Shown: piece after piece, positions 52,440 through 64,000 of the stretch
Layout of the letters: the number at the start of each line of letters is the position of its first letter
Position numbering within the stretch: position 1 is the stretch's first letter
NCBI RefSeq assembly: GCF_043290135.1
Contig: NC_134707.1
Span: forward strand, 85,826,447-85,890,446
Origin: Rhipicephalus microplus
Lineage: Eukaryota > Arthropoda > Arachnida > Ixodida > Ixodidae
Direction of reading: 5' to 3'
DNA length: 64,000 nt
Notes under the pieces: model-generated
Databases searched by the model: none
Told to the model about the DNA's origin: nothing
What the model saw: the letters and a program-made list of their open reading frames with translations, nothing else
Made by a program: the position numbers and the translations under genes

Positions 52440-54460
52440 TCTGTAGCGCCACAAGAAGGGGCAAACATTCATTTGTCCAGGCATTTCCACGCATGCGCCG
52501 TGAGGTCTTTTTTTTGTCGCCAGCGCCTGCTGTAGCTTCGCGTCCCCAGGGGGGAGTAGCCCGTCGGACGGCCATGCATGGGGCCGACAATCGCGCAGAG
52601 CGGCCAGCAGCCAGCGTAGTGCTACGATTCTCCGGCGTCAACCCGCAGTTCGTCCCGCGCCTGGCTAGCGCCAACTGGCCACACGATCATCGGGCCTTAG
52701 TCGGTGAGTAGCGCTGTTCGACTTCTCGGTTCACGATCGTCAGCTGTGGCACGCGAAAGGAAAATAAAAAAAGGGGGTCGTGCAATGCCCTCACGTAGTG
52801 GTGACAGGACACGGACGATTGCCGCTTTGCAGGGTTGAATGGTCGCTCGTATTGCGCACCCCTGCCGGCTAGCAGAATATACGCGCTCATGTCCCGTGAT
52901 CATATTATATGATGATACCGTGTGATAAGGCCGAAGCGGCGCTTATGTGTTTTGGTATTTGGGTGCTTGTGAATTTTGTGCCAAATTTTCCCGATCGTGA
53001 CGCGCCTAGCAGCCCTGCCGCTGTCGTGTTTGAGCCGCGGTGCCGCAGTACTAACACCCTTCCGGGGCTGCAGCAGCGTCGCGCGCTGTCCCTTTAATTG
53101 ATTTGAACTTCGTCGGACCTTGAAGGCCGCGCATACCAGGCGAGTGTCCGGTGCGCGCAAAAAAAGCCCCCCTCCCCCCCTCCAAGGCGCTCGTGTTTTG
53201 CGGTTATCGCGGCGTAGTTCTCGGTACCCTTGTGTAAAACTATCCCCGGTGAAGCAGCAAGGTACTACGCCGCAATCAACCGGCAGCAAATTATTCGCGG
53301 TTTACCGCAGGAATGTTGATCGTTGTACGCACGCTCCTTTACATCTACCGTGCGCTTTCGAAAGCGGAAGCTAGCTAGGAATGTATGCACGATTGTGAAT
53401 TAACAGTCGCATAATGTAGAAAGCGCGATTTTCGCCGCTCTCTACAGATCGTAGAGTGTTTTCTAGTCGGCTGCGCAACCACACATCATATGGCAAAAAA
53501 AAAAAGATTGCGCTTTGCTGCGCAATCGGCGACTCATTTCTTCGCCGCGTCACACGCTGCGGCGATTGTTCTCTAGGTTGAGACATTAAAGTTTTTTAAT
53601 CAGAGGTGTGACGTACTCGCAGTGTCTACAGCCTGACAGCTGTCTTTTGCGCAACAAGCAAGAGCTCGCAGATGCCTGCACTCATGGCGTGCGTGTTTGT
53701 TTATTTGCTTATGCACAGCTGATCGCTAGCGCTCCTTCGGGAATGTGCGCGCGCGTCACGTCTTCGCCGTCGGTTCTTGTCAAAAAGAAAGCGCACTGCG
53801 CGCCTCGTTTCTAGGAATTACCGCGCGCGTTTTTCTTTGCACAGCTAACCTTGACGTGTCTAACCCTGCTGCAACGCAACGATTCGTAGCATCGCCTCCG
53901 AACATAAAAACACACACAAAAAAAGACGCGACCCCCAAATGCGTGTCAGCTTCCTTGCGCGTTATTACATCGGCGCGGGAGGTTTGTTCTGCCGCATTTG
54001 GCGCGTAGCCAGCGTTGATGTGAACGTCTAGCGCGCGATGTCTTTCGCAATTTCGCGACGGCGCGCTTACGATCGCTTTCGCCCGAGAAAGGGTTTCGCG
54101 AAGCCCGAGCGAATGCGAGGCAACCCCCCCGTAAACAGGATTCCACGAAAACGATCCGAAACCGCGCCTCCGCACCCTCGGGGCTTCCGCAAGGGTACGG
54201 TGCCAACAGGTACGGTGTATGTGCCGCTCGTCTGTGTACATATGAGGTGGTCGCGACGTCCATACCGATTGCCACACCAGATATCTCGCCCAGATTGCAG
54301 CTACAGACGTCCAGCGAAGCCCGTGACCGCGCTGGCTGTTCCGGCGATCTTCCCGCTGCTTCACTCGAACATCAAAATGTACGAAAACATGGGAGCGTAC
54401 TTCGGGGAAATATGAGGCGCACGTCGCGGCTACGTATGAGAAAAACGGGTTTTCCCCTTT
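52440..54460 (+). promoter_or_regulatory. CpG-rich, promoter-like region
   Basis: GC and CpG content are clearly higher than in the rest of the window (runs such as CGCGCGCGTCACGTCTTCGC near 53750). A strong donor, TAGTCG before GTGAGTAGC, lies at 52703/52704 and could end an untranslated first exon of the plus-strand gene at 61 kb. No TATA box or initiator was identified. It could instead serve a minus-strand gene. Confidence 0.4.
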
Positions 54461-54580
54461 CATTTTGCCAAAAGGTGTAGGTAATATTAGAGTTGAGATT
54501 AAAAAGGAGCAAGGGTTATATATTCGTCTATATATAGGTGGCTCATTGGAAACACATGTTTGCGTGTTTGCCTTCTCCAT
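53780..54580 (-). other. 266-codon open frame in CpG-rich DNA, unrecognised
   Basis: The frame begins MEKANTQTCVSNEPPIYRRI and is Arg- and Ser-rich with no domain. Overlapping frames on the plus strand are also long here (54038-54415), as expected when GC-rich DNA lacks stops. Probably not a protein gene. Confidence 0.15.
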
Positions 54581-54599
54581 ACACGTAAGAGCGGTGCAA

Positions 54600-56120
54600 A
54601 AACAAATTAGTTCTTTTTTTCCTCATTTTGTTTTTGCAGAATGTTACCCCACCTGTAGAAAACACGAGCAGGGAATGTTCGAGTTCAGTGCAATGTTGGT
54701 TGCGAAGTGTGCAATAAACTGTTGCACAGTTGTTTTGAAAGTTTAATTGGAGTGCATGCACACTTCGATTGGTGACTTTACGATTGCTGAGAAGCACAGC
54801 CAATGAGGTTATGCCGAAGAGGCAATTATTTCTTGCAGATATCTGAGGTTATGCGAAAAAGTCGTGGCTTGTGATTTCGGGAATGTACCGTTTTGGTGCA
54901 GCATCTCTCTTATATGCAAGTTGTCTACGTGGAAAACGGTTTACATAAACAATGTAATTTCACATATTTCTTCAGATTCCATCAATGGCAGTATAGGTAC
55001 AAAGTATATGACCTCAAAGAGGAAATGTTCATGTGTAAACATTGAACAGAGAATTTATTGTGTCCCATTCTGAGTTTATCAACCCATTAAAATCACTTAA
55101 CATATACCCTGAAACCCCTATAATGGTTTTTCCACTGGACTGCAAAAACCAAAGTTGCTAGGAAATGTAAAGCACAAACAGGTGGTTAAAACAAGGAAGA
55201 AGCGCTGCTAAATAATAAAACGAGTGTATCGCACACAGCTCTAGCTCGGAAGAATTTGTCCATCAGATTACAGCTCAACCCTCTCAGATACCCCCATGAA
55301 TAACGGTTTGTAAATGAGTGAGATTGTCATAGCATAATTGTAATACACCCAGTATTCTACTTTAGCATCAATAACTTCTTATATTGATCTAGGTGTGTTA
55401 TAGTTACTAATCTAATTAAATTAGAATTAAATATTTATTTATCCTGAAGTCATTCATGCTCTGCTATTACATACAGCTTAGTTTCAGGTTCGAAATGTAG
55501 TGGAAATTCGTTTTCAGTTATGCTCATCTTGAGCAAATAAAAATTATGCTTCTTCTTTGGCTTGTGGGAAGTGGCATGGCAGACTATTCATCGAACTTGG
55601 AAATGCCTTCAGCCACGTGACTACCGTAAAATGCTAAGCAAGCACCCTTCTCCGAAATCTGGTCAGACTATTCTTCACAATAAGGGGGGATTTCGCTCAG
55701 CATTTTCACAATATATTCTATAGTACACTGTAAAAGTAAATTAAAGGATGACACATTTATACCATGCAGGAGTCTCAACTCCCTATAGCGTCAACGTACC
55801 TCGCGCTTTCCTAGCCACTAGTGGACTCAACTAGCAAAAGCAACTGGTGTACGCAATTGTGTACGAAGCATCTGAAAAGGTTACAGAAGTTGTTGATAGA
55901 AAGTTGGTGTCTTTTTCGTACCTCTTCTGGAAGCAGCCCATTTTCGAGTACTCGGATGGCGTAGTGTCAGTCCACACACCAGAAGCCGTTGACATACCTA
56001 CTAAGCATACTTGTCGCAGTCCAGTATGTATCCAGCAGGAACATTGTGATGAGAATGTGCGAGAAGGGCATTGTAGTTCTTGGGTTTCTCTAGAAATTTT
56101 GTTGGGGGAACACATTAGGG
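54600..56120. other. Stretch without recognised gene
   Basis: AT-rich after the CpG block. Opposed frames at 55831-56134 show no domain. Confidence 0.45.
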
Positions 56121-56124
56121 GCGG

Positions 56125-56615
56125 TATTTTGTAAGCGTTCTAGCTTGGAAACTCGGGAGGGATCGAACAAAAAGGCAAGAGGGGGCAAACAGTAAATAGA
56201 CGAGCTAAGGGCCTTCATAAATGCTTTCAATGCATAAAGAACTGTAAAATAATACAGCTTAACATCACTGTTGACAGGCATTGTTCTTCAAAGCTTGAGA
56301 TTGCAGAGGGGGATGACTAACAATTTGCGTTAATCTCTTGATTGGACGCTTGGTGGTGTTGGAATTTGATGAGTCGTTTGGTGGGGATTTTCGGTATGGG
56401 AGCGGGGTAAGCCAGGCCCAAAACAGGGTTAAACGGTGCCCGAGTTCGTTCCGGCGCCTCCTTGCCCGTTCTGTGCATATTTCATAACTATTTTCACTTC
56501 TTGACTGTTTGAATAGCCTTGATGAATTCCACATGGCTCCCTCTCTCGTCCTTTTTTTCGATACCTGCCCCCCCCCCCCCAGTTCCAAGCTGGAACGCTT
56601 ACAAAATGCCACGCG
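56125..56615. repeat. Inverted repeat, probable MITE
   Basis: TATTTTGTAAGCGTTCTAGC at 56127-56146 is repeated inverted near 56585-56610 (minus strand: CATTTTGTAAGCGTTCCAGC), with similarity extending about 65 bases inwards. A run of C14 lies inside the right arm at about 56568-56581. Confidence 0.6.
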
Positions 56616-57496
56616 AGAAACATTACATCTGGCAAAGTGTACAAATGATGTTCTACTGCACATAGCAAATAAGTGTCTCTGTTTAATACATTCCACTGAA
56701 TTTCCGGGCTCCCGGATAAAGCATGAAAATAGGGGGAGGTTCGCCAAGAGGTTTTCCTGTAAGATCACATAACGGTAGCTCAAAGAATGAGCTATATCTG
56801 TAGATTAGGTGAGAGTGCCTGGGCTGTATTACATCGGCATGTCTGGCATTTACAATTACCATTGTCAGCTTGGACACAGGGCATTTTCTCTTTTTCCTTG
56901 GCTAAGGAAGAAAGACCCATTGATGCTTGTTATATTAAAAAAAATATATGCTGTCTTGTTTAGGAACATCTGCACCCGTGGCACCAACAAATCAAGCGTT
57001 TTTGCGATTTCATGATGCTGTTATCTTTCTTTCTGGGCACTGCAATACATGGTGGACACACAACATGGAAACGCGAGAAAAAGGCTGAGACCACACAGGG
57101 TGGTTGGAGTTGAAAAACTAAATTCAGCTCGCAAGCAAAACATGGAATGCGCTCACGCAGGACAGGTTGGGTTGTAGATCATTCAGGGAGGCTCTCGTGC
57201 TGCAGAGAACTTCAAATAGTCTGGTGATGACGATGGTGATGAGCATAAGAGAATGCAATTTTGAGACAGATGTGCGTGGTTTCAGAATTTTGACGTCTAC
57301 TTGCTGCATTTTGTTTAGTTACCCATGGTTGTAGAATTTTTGCAGCAGGTGAAAAGTCTGGGGCTTGATTGCCACCTGTGCCAGCCACGTTCCATCTGGG
57401 GCAGGTCAAGGCAATTTGAGAGCTTGTGCTGAGGCAAAGCTTCGCTTTTGGACTGCCTCACGGCATTTAGTTTTTCTGTTTAACCTTTTTTAAAAA
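56616..57496. other. Stretch without recognised gene
   Basis: No feature recognised. Confidence 0.45.
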
Positions 57497-57802
57497 ATTC
57501 TTTATGTGGAATGTTTCATCTGTTGAAAAACCCTTTGGAAAAAAATGCTTTCATCATTGAAAAATCTTTAGAATGGAATGATTCTATTTATCAACAACCC
57601 TTGTGAAGGAATGCTTTCATCATTAAAAATTCTGGATATGTCGTGCTTCCACTTGTCGAAAATTCTTTAGATCGATTGCTTCCATCATTTAGAAATTCTT
57701 AAGATTATGCTTTCAAAATTAAAAATCTTCACGATGAAATGCTTCTGTTTAAGAATCCTTGAATCTATTTATCCTTGAAAAACCCTCAAGATAGAATGCT
57801 CG
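57497..57802 (+). repeat. Degenerate ~32-bp tandem repeat (about 10 units)
   Basis: Successive units follow a consensus like AATGCTTTCATCATTGAAAA then ATCCTTAAGATG, each 28-36 bases with substitutions and small indels: for example near 57545, 57607, 57674 and 57707. The last unit ends before AATGCTCGCAATC. An old minisatellite. Confidence 0.8.
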
Positions 57803-60570
57803 CAATCTGTCTCATTAGCGTAAGCTACAATAGAGTAATAGAATAGAAAAAGCAGTACGTTTTCAAAATAAAGAGCTTTCTAAATAAAATGCAAGTGGAA
57901 ACAAAGCTCAATACGTTCATGCACTGGAGAAAATATTGGAGCACAAACTGCTATCACATATGGCTATCTAAGCAGGTGGTTCAGAGCTCTTGATGATTCG
58001 TTGTAGAGTCTGTCTGTGCAGCCAGTTAAAACCAGGAAGTAAAATTACGACTCTTGGTCAAGCTGTCTGCCACACCGCATAGCAGGAACATAGTTTTTAT
58101 GCCTGTTTCATTTTTAAATGCATCGAGCGAATCTCCCCTTTCTTTTTTTTAGATCGCAGTCATCCTGGCGTTCCCAAATAGCTGACGTGTCTAGGCGGGT
58201 TTCAATTTCCTGCGTGAATCACAGTTCAACCATGAAATACCCTTTGCGAAATTTATTTCCAAATTGTCTTTGCAACCTTTTTTAGATGATAGTACATCGC
58301 GCCTATACATAATTTTTTTGGGCTGCTACAAGAGCGTCGTATGAGCGCATTGGAATTCCGGAATGCTGTTTCAGTTCTCAGTTGCTGTGCATATTTTTTT
58401 TACTCGTCTTGTTATGAAATCACGCGAAGCAGGTATGGGTGCACTGTTGCGTGCAAGTTGATGGACAACTTTATGTGTACAGTTAGCGGAATTCCCCCTA
58501 TACTCATCCATCTAGAGCTTGTAGAAAAAAGGGGGGGGGGGGGAGGCTTAATTGTACTACAACTCTGAATCGTGTTAGCTTTCATATATTACAGAAAGCT
58601 AGGCGCTCCTTGTTGCAGTCAGTTGCTTGTTCTTTAAGCCATTTTGCGTGACAAGTATTCATTCATCTTCCTTTTGTGGTTTCAAAAGCACAGCATTCTA
58701 TACTCAAATGTGACAATCTTTTAAGCTAGTTAATGTTCAAAATTCCCACTTCTGCTAACAAGTTTTCAACACTGGATGAGAATGCATGTTCTTTGTGTTG
58801 TCAAATTTTTGTATCTCTAGTCGGTGTTCATCAACACTATCTTTTCAAGCACAACACTAATAATTGGCACATCTATGTCGTGAAAGCTGAAAGGCAGGTT
58901 AAAAAAAATGTCTAGATTAATCACTTCAATCACTTCATTTTTTTGTTAACAGATTGATCGGTGTGGGTGTTTTTTAAACTCCTTGACAAATATACCACAA
59001 CTTTACTTTTCGGTACAGTATCACTGCTGTTGACACTAAAACGTCTCTCATAAAGGCACATGTTTTTGTGGGTTCGTAGTAAAAAGAACTGATGCAGAAG
59101 TAGTCACCAAGCTTCTAATGAGTAGCATGATGATATAATGTTCCCAATGATGAAAGTATAAGTAGAATTACCGCTGTTAAACATTTCGGCCATTCATTTT
59201 GTTCTAGGCATGTTTGTAGACCGACAGTCAAGTTAGAATCGTTCAGTGAAGTCCGATTTCAGGATTGAAATACATGATGGATACCTTGCCTGGTAATGTG
59301 CAAGGGTGCTGCTGGTCTCAACCAGACTCGGGTTCGTCACATTGTAGCGTAGAAAGGAGAATGGGAACTTAATTTTGTATGAGAACCGTGCTAGTTATAG
59401 TAAGTCATGGGTTACTACTATCCTTGAAAGGAAGCGTGAGTGGGTAGGGGATTACGAGTTTTTGCGCATGTTGGTATTTGTTGCGTCGAGGTATGTGAAC
59501 AGTGGACCCCCCACAGTTTATCTTACATTCATTGTTTTTAGTGAGCACGCAGTTGTTGCTAAATGTTGAGCTGTGTGGTTTCCATTGTCCTTATTATAAT
59601 TATACATGTTGTCTCTCCTCATTCTCTCTGAATGCCAATGCACAGACTGCATAGCAAATAGAAACAGGAACAAAAAAAAAAAAACAGTGACGAACGCTGC
59701 CCGTTCATCTTTTTTTTTCTTCATTTTGTGCATTCATATAATTCATGAAGATTATACTGCGGTGTATGAAACGTGAATTCTCTCAACAATGTGCACTGTG
59801 AAACTGCTGTGAACATTTGAGCTTAATGAATCAAACTCGGCATTGCATTACTTCATTTTAGTGTAACAGGCACAAACTATGTTTCACAGCGCGGGACTTA
59901 TTACACGCAAAGAACAGTCCTACGTGCAAAGCATTTACTTTCCATGCACAGTGGACCCAGCATAATGAACATGAGTGAAACAAATTATTTAGAATTTACT
60001 TACCAGAGTAAATGTTTAACCCCTTGGGGTGTATGATGGAGTGTCTGCAGGTGGGTCAAATTTGCAAAATGTAATTCCAAGGCAATCGATATTACATACT
60101 AAAAAAAGGAGAGGATGTAGTGTGCTGTTTTGTGCATGCTTCAGTAATTATTCCTAATTGGCTTGTAACTTAATTATACTGCAGTCAGTCATCGCCTGTT
60201 TTTGCCTAGGACGTTTCACTCATAGCCTCAAAATGCATCCACAATTTTTTTGGTAGTATTCAACTCAAACAAACAAAAATGGCACTTTTTGTGGGTCTTG
60301 AACGTAGCATGTTGAACAACTCGTCAAGCATTGTAGTGCTTTTGCAGTGTTATCGGCACCAGTCATACACGGCAGATTGCAGTGATGTCAAGACACAATC
60401 ACTGAGCAGAATGTTCAGTTTCTCCTGTGCGAAATTTTCTTTGCTCTTACTTTGCCACTAGGTGAAAAAAAAACTCACAAGAATAAGCTGTTTCAAAGTA
60501 TCATGCCTGAAGGGCTCAATATAGTATATTTTTAGCAGATGTCAAATATATCTCGAAGTTACCTCGTGCA
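57803..60570. other. Stretch without recognised gene
   Basis: 2.8 kb, AT-rich, with homopolymer runs (G13 near 58530, A12 near 59672). No exon, repeat partner or domain recognised. It would be intronic if the CpG-rich exon at 52.7 kb belongs to the gene at 61 kb. Confidence 0.45.
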
Positions 60571-60574
60571 ATAC

Positions 60575-60795
60575 ATAATTTTTGGGCTGTAACGTCCCAA
60601 AACCACGATATAATTGTGAGGGATGCTACAGTGGAGAGCTCCGAACATTTTGGCCACCTGGGGTTCCTTAACACGCACCTAAGTCTAAGTACACTAGTCT
60701 GAAGCATTTTTGCTTCCATTCAAAATGTGGCTGTGATTTGATCCCATGACCTTCAAGTCAGCAGTTGAATATCATAACCACTGAGCTGGGGTAAA
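60575..60795 (-). mobile_element. tRNA-derived SINE, minus strand
   Basis: Plus-strand TTGGGCTGTAACGTCCCAAA and ACCACGATATAATTGTGAGG mark the body end; GGCCACCTGGGGTTCCTTAA matches (inverted) the GAACCCCAGGTGGTC phrase of the SINE at 62765. tRNA head near 60740-60795. Confidence 0.8.
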
Positions 60796-61044
60796 TGAGA
60801 CTTTCGCCCCATCCTGTGTCCAGGAGGTGGTACTTCTTAGGATGCTTTTGAGGAAGTTCTCCGTACTGTACTGTACCGCAACGAAAGCTCTACATCTGTA
60901 CGTTTTCCCTATATGTTGGATATAACGAAGGTGTAATACGATTTCGCTTGGACGAGGTGTAGCTGCATAAAAGTGCCTGCACTTCCATCCAGGCTGTTAG
61001 GTGGTAGGCGGACAGCAGCGGTTGCGGGAGGCTTCCACCTGCAG

Positions 61045-61218
61045 AAGCCGCCACCTCCGTGTGAGCTGTTGCAGCTTTGCCCCCTTCACCATGGCAACGG
61101 ACAACGGAGTCTCCTCCATCGGACTTACGTTGCATCCGTTGGCGGAGCCACTGCACAGCCCGTCTGGTAGCAGGAAAGGCAGCGGGGAAGATGCTGTGAC
61201 CACTTCGGACAGTGCAGG
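61045..61218 (+). CDS. Unrecognised gene, start-codon exon
   Basis: Acceptor CCACCTGCAG ends at 61044; the ATG at 61091 is in a good context (CACCATGG). It encodes MATDNGVSSIGLTLHPLAEP and HSPSGSRKGSGEDAVTTSDS to a donor at 61219 (GCAGG before GTGAGG), leaving in phase 2. This phase matches the open exon at 63250. Bases 61045-61090 would be 5' untranslated. The product start is Ser/Gly/Thr-rich and not recognised. Confidence 0.7.
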
Positions 61219-61389
61219 GTGAGGTGTTACTATAGCAGTCGGGAACAAGTTTGCAAGGCAGAGGACAGTTTCGCCTCAAATGTAAATGCACATCATCCCG
61301 CACCAACGAGCTGGGGCTGTAACAGGTGTCACCAGGCAGATGGTTGGGAGCCCTGCCTTTTGAGAACATCACTGAGTACATGAGCAGAG

Positions 61390-61880
61390 ACTATAGCAGA
61401 CTTTTGTTAAACTAAACTGAAAGGGAACTGAAAAATGTGCTGCGTTTAACAGAAGTTTGCCGAGAGAAGGGTGCAGAATCCAAGTATGCAACCAATCATA
61501 CTAGGGGCAGCTGTTCCGTTTATCGTACTCTTTGCTTGTTTCCCCTTCTTTTTTATTGCATTGTTTTGTTTGCCATAGCGTATATTTTCCTGTTGTGTGT
61601 GATTCAACTTCTTTGCAAGTGTGTGATTAAACTTCGTTGTGAGGAAGAATCAATCAACAATTTGAACACTAAGGAAATGCTGTAAACCCCCAGTATATGA
61701 AAATATATTAAATGAAACTGCTCTGTAAACTGAACATAATGTAGAACAGCTCTCCTGTTTTCTTTGCTCCTCTGCGCTGTTCTATGTCAAGTTCCGTTTA
61801 AGGATCAGTTGTGTTTTCGTTCACTGAGGATCATAAGTCTTTTGAGTTATTGATTGAATCATCCTCGTGTTTCCAATCGA
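61390..61880. other. Intron sequence, possible MITE remnant
   Basis: CAGACTTTTGTTAAACTAAA near 61398 resembles the end of the MITE at 9128. The small frame at 61437-61685 is hydrophobic but not convincing. Confidence 0.3.
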
Positions 61881-62125
61881 TAGCTTCCTGGTCAGTTCAG
61901 TTAGTGGAGCATCCACACCAGGAAGGCGCTGGTCCTTGGTTCAATCCCCAGACCAGGACCAACTTTTCGGCTGCTAATCTGTGTGGGTTTTCTCGTGGTG
62001 GTGTGCTAAAAATGGGCGGTTGGAAATCTTTTTTCCGCCTTAGTCACGGCGGAAAATGCGTGCTGTGCTTCAGTCATCTGGTAGGGGCCCATCCAGCCTT
62101 CTTAAGTTTTATTCGACTGAAGTGA
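61880..62125 (+). mobile_element. tRNA-like SINE (third type)
   Basis: TTAGTGGAGCATCCACACCA and GGTCCTTGGTTCAATCCCCA (box B) form a tRNA-like head, followed by a body with GGGTTTTCTCGTGGTGGTG and GGCGGTTGGAAATC. Diverged from the other SINEs here. Confidence 0.55.
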
Positions 62126-62764
62126 TGAGGAAGCTTCAAGGCCTTGATATTCTTTGAGATGCCGAGTTCGACCGTTAGTCGCATTGACTGGGTTTCAATT
62201 AGCGAGAGCAGAATGCAAGGCAATGTTTGCGTTTTCAGATTCAGTTAAGTGTCTGAGTGTATAATAGCCTTTTCGGTTGTTTCTTTGTTCAAAGTATTCG
62301 TGTCTCATTGATTTATCTATTTTTTTAGTTGCTTTATAATGTAAAAGCACATGTTGGATTTCCAGGCACTGAAGTTTCATGTGCACATGCATTGAAAAGA
62401 GGACACTTGGCGAAAATCGCCACACGTAAGAATAACTAGGTTATAGTAGATAAAAAAATCACAATATTAGAATAATGAAATAACACATTTAACAAATTTC
62501 AGTCACAATGGCAAAGTCGAAAACGTGCAAAGTGAATAATTGCTACTATCAAAATGGTTAATTAATTGTCCCAAAAGTGTTAGAATAATAGATCGTTCAG
62601 TACACTGGAAACAAAAACATTAAGGTGACAAATATTATAAGGAAAAAAGTAACAAATCGTAGAACCAAAATACTTGGGGACTGGCTGTCTTGTGATCACC
62701 GATCTTTGAAATGAAGAGGGTATGGTTAGCTTTTGTTTGATATAGCTGCCTAGCTATATGAACT

Positions 62765-63006
62765 AGCTCGCAGCGGTGGTCTAGTGGCCAAGGTACTCGG
62801 CTGCTAACCCGCAGGTCGTGGATTCGAACCCCGGCTGCGGCGAATGCATTTCCGATGGAGGCGGAAATGTTGTAAGCCTCTGTGCTCAGATTTGGGTGCA
62901 CGTTGAAGAACCCCAGGTGGTCGAAATTTCCGGAACCCTCCACTACGGCGTCTCATAATCGTATGGTGGTTTTGGGAGGTTAAACCCCAGATATCAATCA
63001 ATCAAT
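62765..63006 (+). mobile_element. tRNA-derived SINE with target duplication
   Basis: Box A (GCGGTGGTCTAGTGG) at 62773 and box B (GGTCGTGGATTCGAACC) at 62814 are both well kept. The body contains GAACCCCAGGTGGTCGAAAT and the tail is ATCAATCAATCAAT. It is flanked by a 14-bp direct duplication, TAGCTATATGAACT (62751) and TAGCTATACAAACT (63007), with two differences. It is the best-preserved SINE in the window and the reference for the family. It lies in the intron between the two exons of the right-hand gene. Confidence 0.92.
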
Positions 63007-63249
63007 TAGCTATACAAACTCTCCTATAGCATCAAATGATGCTTGTAAACATGAACACTTCTTCAGTTAATTCACATTTGTGGGAATCGGGCATTAAATG
63101 CAGAACTATTTGTGGATTGATCAAGCTATTGTAATGTACACATTTTGAACTGTATTTGAAAAGTAAATGCCATCTTTTTTTTTTCTGCTATAATTGTTTT
63201 GCCACTGTAGCATCTGTGTCACTCGTCTCACACAAACCTTTCACTGCAG

Positions 63250-64000
63250 GTCACCTTGCAGACCTTCGATTATTCCAGTAGCCTGCCAGAGCTCTAGTCC
63301 GACCTGTGACTCGCAGGACTACGGAAGCACCACCACCAAGTTTGCGGACGATGGCAAGATTGTGTTGGTTCCGAGCTGTGAAGACTCGCACGGGTCGGGA
63401 GCTTCAGGCATTCCATGCAAGTCGGTAGAGTCCAGTCCAGTCAAGCAGTCTCCTAACAGCGCAACACCTGATGCGAGTCCAGGCATGCCCACTTCGTCAA
63501 TTCTTCAGGAACTTGGTTCCAGTTTACACGATCCAGAAGGCTCTGCTACGGCAACACTTAAATCACCAAAACGGGAGGAGGGGAGAGTTGCAGTTGATGT
63601 GGTGGACTCTGCCTCGAGGCCGACCCAGGAGAGGCCCGCGAACTCACCAGTGACATCATCGTTGAGCAATGGCTTTCTTCACCACGCCGAGGCCACTGCC
63701 GTCCTGGAAGTCGAGAGGGCTGCTGGTCCTCAAACTCCATATAGGGACAGCATTTTCGAACCGCTTCAAAATGGGAAGTTGCCTGAACAGCCGGCACGTG
63801 CGGGCTTCTTTACTCACTCCAGTGACGCGAAACTTTCATCAGAGTCGCCCGCCGTGAGGCCGGCTACTACTCCTCCAGAGTCACCGAGAGAAAACGGAAA
63901 ACCATGCTGCAACGGGAGACAGGAAATACGGACGCTAGTCGCTAGCCCAGCCGTCGTCGGGAGTAGTCCGGCAGCTCGGTCTAGTGTGGCGTCACCCGAT
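63250..64000 (+). CDS. Unrecognised gene, Ser/Pro-rich exon running off the window
   Basis: Acceptor TTTCACTGCAG ends at 63249. Entering in the phase left by the exon at 61218, the frame stays open for 250 codons to the window end. It begins SPCRPSIIPVACQSSSPTCD and includes TKFADDGKIVLVPSCEDSHG, SSILQELGSSLHDPEGSATA and NGRQEIRTLVASPAVVGSSP. It holds about a dozen Ser-Pro dipeptides, suggesting a disordered region phosphorylated by proline-directed kinases. It is not recognised. Met-started frames in this interval belong to other frames; the phase-consistent one has no early Met. Confidence 0.8.

Noticed and set aside
53780..54580. 266-codon minus-strand gene
   Set aside because: No domain or splice support, and equally long frames occur on the other strand in the same CpG-rich DNA.
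55831..56134. Overlapping opposite-strand frames of about 95 codons
   Set aside because: No motif, no splice context, and both strands open at once, which is typical of chance.
57497..57802. CRISPR-like array
   Set aside because: Units are contiguous and all parts drift; there are no conserved repeats separated by unique spacers, and the genome is eukaryotic.

Overview
This is eukaryotic DNA: long AT-rich introns, GT-AG spliced exons, tRNA-derived SINEs, LINEs and many small DNA transposons. The repeat types (a tRNA-headed SINE ending in (ATCA)n, LINE 3' ends in ATCC-type repeats, TTAA-bounded and Tigger-type MITEs) and the protein matches suggest an arthropod, most likely a hard tick. That assignment is inference from repeat and protein style, not a database result.

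Host genes. (1) A minus-strand gene covers about 2.3 to 34.4 kb. I joined 17 exons whose GT-AG (one GC-AG) borders and codon phases all agree. They encode about 740 residues: coiled coil, low-complexity linker with a PPTPP motif, two PH domains, and most of a MyTH4 domain. This is the PLEKHH/MAX-1 architecture. The first exons (above 34.4 kb) and the rest of MyTH4 plus FERM (below position 1) were not found in the window. (2) A plus-strand gene near the right end has a start-codon exon at 61.1 kb, spliced in phase to a 750-base open exon that runs off the window at 64000. Its product is Ser/Pro-rich and not recognised. A CpG-rich, promoter-like stretch with a strong splice donor lies at 52.4-54.5 kb.

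Mobile elements. Introns of gene 1 hold an intact Tigger/pogo transposase (6.3-7.9 kb), a Harbinger-like MITE, several TA- and TTAA-flanked MITEs, a foldback element occupied by a Tigger-type MITE (16.7-18.0 kb), and a nested pair at 18.75-24.67 kb. In that pair a THAP-domain P element with a perfect 8-bp target duplication sits inside a TTAA-bounded element with a broken Mutator/Kolobok-like transposase. Between the two genes lie two decayed LINEs: an RNase H-bearing I-group element (36.8-42.2 kb) and an APE-type element (48.3-52.0 kb). Also present are long microsatellites, a purine-rich tract and a degenerate ~32-bp minisatellite (57.5-57.8 kb).

No bacterial-type operon, CRISPR array, true tRNA or rRNA gene was found. 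The most informative observations are the nested P element with its internal deletion scar, the intact Tigger gene, and a polyglutamine insert within the second PH domain of the PLEKHH-like protein.
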